From NCBI GenBank assembly GCA_046233135.1, contig JBJXHN010000002.1:930001-994000 (forward strand): 64,000 nt of DNA. Reading direction: 5' to 3'. Source of the DNA: JBJXHN01 sp046233135 (GTDB lineage: Bacteria; Pseudomonadota; Alphaproteobacteria; Rhodospirillales; Rhodospirillaceae). This document shows positions 61,562 to 64,000 of the stretch, piece after piece (position 1 is the stretch's first letter; every line of letters begins with the position of its first letter). The notes beneath the pieces are model-generated. The model saw nothing but the letters and a program-made list of their open reading frames with translations, did no database searches and had not been told where the DNA came from. A program made the position numbers and the translations under genes.

Positions 61562-62580
61562 AAGTCCATCTTCTGCTGTGCGGCCAGATTCGGGACCTTG
61601 CCTTTCTGGACCACATGGCAAGGCAGATCCTGATGTTCCGGGACCTGTTCGGAACCAAGGTCATCGTGACCTGGCAGGAGGATCTGGACCTGCTGGGGCC
61701 GCAGCGTGTAGCGGCATTGGAGCTCCAGGGCTTTCATCTGATCGCAGCGCCGAAGCCGCATGAAACAGCTTCGGGCAGCGGATCATTCGTGTATCAGATG
61801 AGCCAGCTGCTGACCGGCCTGCGTGCTTTGCCGGCGGGGTCCCTCGTGCTGAAATCACGGCCGGACGTGTGGTTGTCCTGGGATAGGATCGGCGGCCTGC
61901 TGAGGGCCTATGAGGCGCGCCGCAGTCCGGCGGACGGTCTGGCCGGCCTGAGGCAACGGATCTGGGTGCGGTATGCCCATGCGGTTCAGCCCTTGGGGCT
62001 GCCGGATGTGGCCTTCCTCGGGTTGCGGGAAGACCTGTTGAAAATCGCTAACATGGACGCTGAACTTTCGGTGCTCAGCGAGGGCCGTCATGCGGCGGTG
62101 CCCATCGCCGAACTGCGTTTATGGACCAGCTGGTTTCGTCGTGTCTTTCCAGTATTCGACGAGTATCAGGATTTCCTGTGCCGGACCGATCTGAGCCGGA
62201 TGGAGCTGGATAGCAGCCTTTGGCTTGACGATTCGCGCTTCCGGATCTGGCTGGGAGCTTACTACGAATTGCTGCGGCGCTATTTCCTGATTGGGACATC
62301 CTGCTACGATGGCATGACGGCAATCGTGCGCCGCTTCTCGCGCCGCCCCGACGGGATGGCGGACTTGGCGGCCACGGATCAAGCGCCGGACCTCGTGGCC
62401 TATGGGGATGTTCCCGGAACCTTTCGGGCGGCCAACGTCGGATGGATGACCTTCGCCCAAGAACTCTGGCTGACTGAAGTCGCGCCCTATTTCACTGAGG
62501 GTGCGGCTATGCTGGATCCGGACGCCTTCCGGCCCGATCCGGAGGCGGTGCGGCGGCTGGCCTATCTCGGAGCGCCCTGA
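61558..62580 (+). CDS. Unknown protein, glycosyltransferase-like character
   Basis: 340 aa. The opening MKVHLLLCGQIRDLAFLDHM and the segment LPAGSLVLKSRPDVWLSWD (an xDxD-less KSRPD motif) recall WavE-like surface-polysaccharide glycosyltransferases, but the match is weak. Trp- and Tyr-rich C-terminal half. It begins inside the matB stop (ATGA), so it is translationally coupled, although no functional link is obvious. It overlaps the glk end by 19 bp. Confidence 0.6.
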   Translation: MKVHLLLCGQIRDLAFLDHMARQILMFRDLFGTKVIVTWQEDLDLLGPQRVAALELQGFHLIAAPKPHETASGSGSFVYQMSQLLTGLRALPAGSLVLKSRPDVWLSWDRIGGLLRAYEARRSPADGLAGLRQRIWVRYAHAVQPLGLPDVAFLGLREDLLKIANMDAELSVLSEGRHAAVPIAELRLWTSWFRRVFPVFDEYQDFLCRTDLSRMELDSSLWLDDSRFRIWLGAYYELLRRYFLIGTSCYDGMTAIVRRFSRRPDGMADLAATDQAPDLVAYGDVPGTFRAANVGWMTFAQELWLTEVAPYFTEGAAMLDPDAFRPDPEAVRRLAYLGAP

Positions 62581-63554
62581 TCTTCCACCACCAGCCCGGC
62601 CAGCCCCAGGAACGCCGGATAGGCGTGGGTTACCAGGCAGACCGGCAACGCGTCCAGCAGCCGGCCGAACCGTCCTTTCGCCCGCATGCGCTCCAGAAAG
62701 GCCGAGGCTTTCAGGGCGTCGGGCCGGCGCGGCAGGATCCCGCCCATCAGGGCCAGACCGCCCCAGGCCCCGCCGGTCAGCACCAGATTGCCGGCCACGG
62801 TGCCGAGCAGAGCATAGAACAGGGCCGCGACCTCGGCGCAGAGGGTGTCGTCGCCGTTCAGGCCCCGTTCCATGATGGTGGCCGCATCGATGGCTTCCGG
62901 GGGCAGGCCGTCCAGGTCGCGCACCACTTCGGCCAGGGTCACCAGACCGGGGCCGGAGAGAAAGCGTTCCGCCGAAACATGGCCGAACCGTGTCCGTGCG
63001 GCGGCGATGATCTGCGCTTCCCGCTCGGTCGATGCGGGCAGGGTGACGTGGCCGCCCTCGGTGGCGATGGCCACGGGGCGTCCCCCGGACGGATCGGGCA
63101 CCAGCAGCGCCACCCCCAGCCCGGTCCCCGGCCCCATCACCGCCACCGGCGTCCGGCCACGGGCCAGGGGGCCGCTGGCGGCCGTCAGCCACATCCGGTC
63201 CTCCTCGGCCAGACGGGGGACGGCGAGCGCGTTGGCGATGAAGTCGTTGACCACAGACAAGCGGTCGAGCTCCAGGGCCACACGGGTTTCTTCGGTGGAG
63301 AAGCTCCAGGCCAGATGGTTGGTCAGGGCCACCCGGTCACCGGTCACCGGACCGGCAATGGCGAAGGCCCCGGCACGGGGCCGGGCTTCGGGGCAGACTT
63401 CCGCAAGATAGGCGCGCGCCGCCTCGGCCGGCCCGGGGAAGGCGGCGCAGCGCACCACCTTCTCGCCGTGCCAGGCTCCGTCGGCATCCACCAGGGCGAA
63501 GCGGGCGTTGGTTCCGCCGATATCGGCGATCAGGCCGAGGATGGGGCTGGTCAC
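62562..63554 (-). CDS. glk: Glucokinase
   Basis: 330 aa. ATP-dependent glucose phosphorylation. ADIGGTNARFALVD (phosphate-1 motif), catalytic Asp in SVVNDFIANALAV, GPGTGLGVALL (phosphate-2) and ATEGGHVTLP (zinc/sugar side) are all visible. GTG start at 63,554, 11 bp after the otsA stop. Follows otsA on the same strand, so glucose-6-phosphate supply and trehalose synthesis are probably co-expressed. Confidence 0.92.
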   Translation of the reverse strand: MTSPILGLIADIGGTNARFALVDADGAWHGEKVVRCAAFPGPAEAARAYLAEVCPEARPRAGAFAIAGPVTGDRVALTNHLAWSFSTEETRVALELDRLSVVNDFIANALAVPRLAEEDRMWLTAASGPLARGRTPVAVMGPGTGLGVALLVPDPSGGRPVAIATEGGHVTLPASTEREAQIIAAARTRFGHVSAERFLSGPGLVTLAEVVRDLDGLPPEAIDAATIMERGLNGDDTLCAEVAALFYALLGTVAGNLVLTGGAWGGLALMGGILPRRPDALKASAFLERMRAKGRFGRLLDALPVCLVTHAYPAFLGLAGLVVEDQGAPR

Positions 63555-63565
63555 GGTGGGCTCTT

Positions 63566-64000
63566 TTACTCTGTGCGATAGGGGGCGGCGTTCAGGTCGG
63601 ACAGGAAGCTGTCGCGCCAGGCTTCCAGGGAGTTTTCGTTGACCTTTTCCATCATCGCCGTCCACCGTTCCAGCCGTTCTTCCATCGACATGACCAGCGC
63701 GCGATCCATGGCCTCGGCGATATCGCTGCGGTCGAAGGGATTGACCAGCAGGGCAGCATCCATTTCCCGCGCCGCGCCGGCGAAACGGGACAGCACCAGA
63801 ACCCCGGGATCCTGGGGGCTTTGGCTGGCGACATATTCCTTGGCCACCAGGTTCATGCCGTCACGCATGGGGGTGACAACACCGACAGCGGCCTGACGGA
63901 AGAAGCCGGCCAGCTGATGGCGCGGGAAGTTCTTGGTCAGATAGCGCACCGGCTGCCAGTCCACGTCACCGAAGCGGGCGTTGATGGACCCGGACATGTT
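63566..64000 (-). CDS. otsA: Trehalose-6-phosphate synthase, 3' part
   Basis: The C-terminal 144 residues; the gene continues beyond the window. DWQPVRYLTKNFPRHQLAGF, VTPMRDGMNLVAKEYVA and VLSRFAGAAREMDAALLVNP are hallmark GT20 motifs, binding UDP-glucose and closing the active site. The product condenses UDP-glucose and glucose-6-phosphate into trehalose-6-phosphate, an osmoprotectant route that complements the betaine genes in this window. Confidence 0.95.
   Translation of the reverse strand, partial: NMSGSINARFGDVDWQPVRYLTKNFPRHQLAGFFRQAAVGVVTPMRDGMNLVAKEYVASQSPQDPGVLVLSRFAGAAREMDAALLVNPFDRSDIAEAMDRALVMSMEERLERWTAMMEKVNENSLEAWRDSFLSDLNAAPYRTE

Overview
This 64 kb window is one stretch of a high-GC chromosome with dense, ATG-overlapping operons. 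The gene set (SUF Fe-S operon with an Rrf2 regulator, choline-to-betaine genes, short PutA, macrodomain, MAPEG, small DUF2934 protein) and the codon use point to an alphaproteobacterium, most likely in or near the Rhodospirillales; the species cannot be named from this sequence. I saw no rRNA, tRNA or CRISPR array.

1-11,483 (+): right-hand part of a prophage structural module that began before the window. In order: scaffold-like protein, major capsid, tail-tube-like protein, a pair of tail-chaperone-like frames joined by a strong -1 frameshift signal, head-completion and tail-completion candidates, large tail proteins and a repeat-containing fibre. No tape measure, lysis or integration gene is visible, and the last gene stops 10 bp from the end of host glgB. 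11,494-15,060: glgB, a DUF2934 protein with a histone-H1-like tail, and a long regulatory interval. 15,061-21,557 (+): an Rrf2-type regulator followed by sufB-C-D-S, a DUF59/SufT-type gene and an A-type carrier, together the Fe-S cluster assembly operon.

21,558-24,416: a scar region. It holds a broken DDE transposase, an AT-rich island with one foreign-looking membrane protein gene, and a frameshifted, truncated membrane-bound PQQ glucose dehydrogenase. 24,896-29,740 (-): betI-betB-betA-choX, choline uptake and oxidation to glycine betaine, preceded by a good BetI operator. 29,792-38,509: a terminator, a palindromic intergenic repeat, a 2OG-Fe(II) oxygenase, a MAPEG protein, a two-gene patatin/membrane-protein operon, putA and a lone cheW.

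38,838-42,243 (+): membrane-anchored FMN glutamate-synthase-like protein plus a PoxB-like thiamine diphosphate enzyme. 42,253-51,156 (-): a four-gene operon of transglutaminase-DUF2126, circularly permuted ATP-grasp/alpha-E fusion, second transglutaminase and a polytopic permease-like protein; this is the best candidate for an incompletely described system. 51,402-56,164: macrodomain protein, small proteins, CaiB-type CoA transferase, DUF218 protein, an unknown protein and a methyltransferase. 56,362-64,000: GGDEF diguanylate cyclase, dgcN-dgcA (D-glutamate catabolism), matB with a coupled unknown gene, glucokinase and the 3' end of otsA.

Starts were chosen by ribosome-binding-site fit and family length. 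Functions come from motif recognition by eye and no database was searched.
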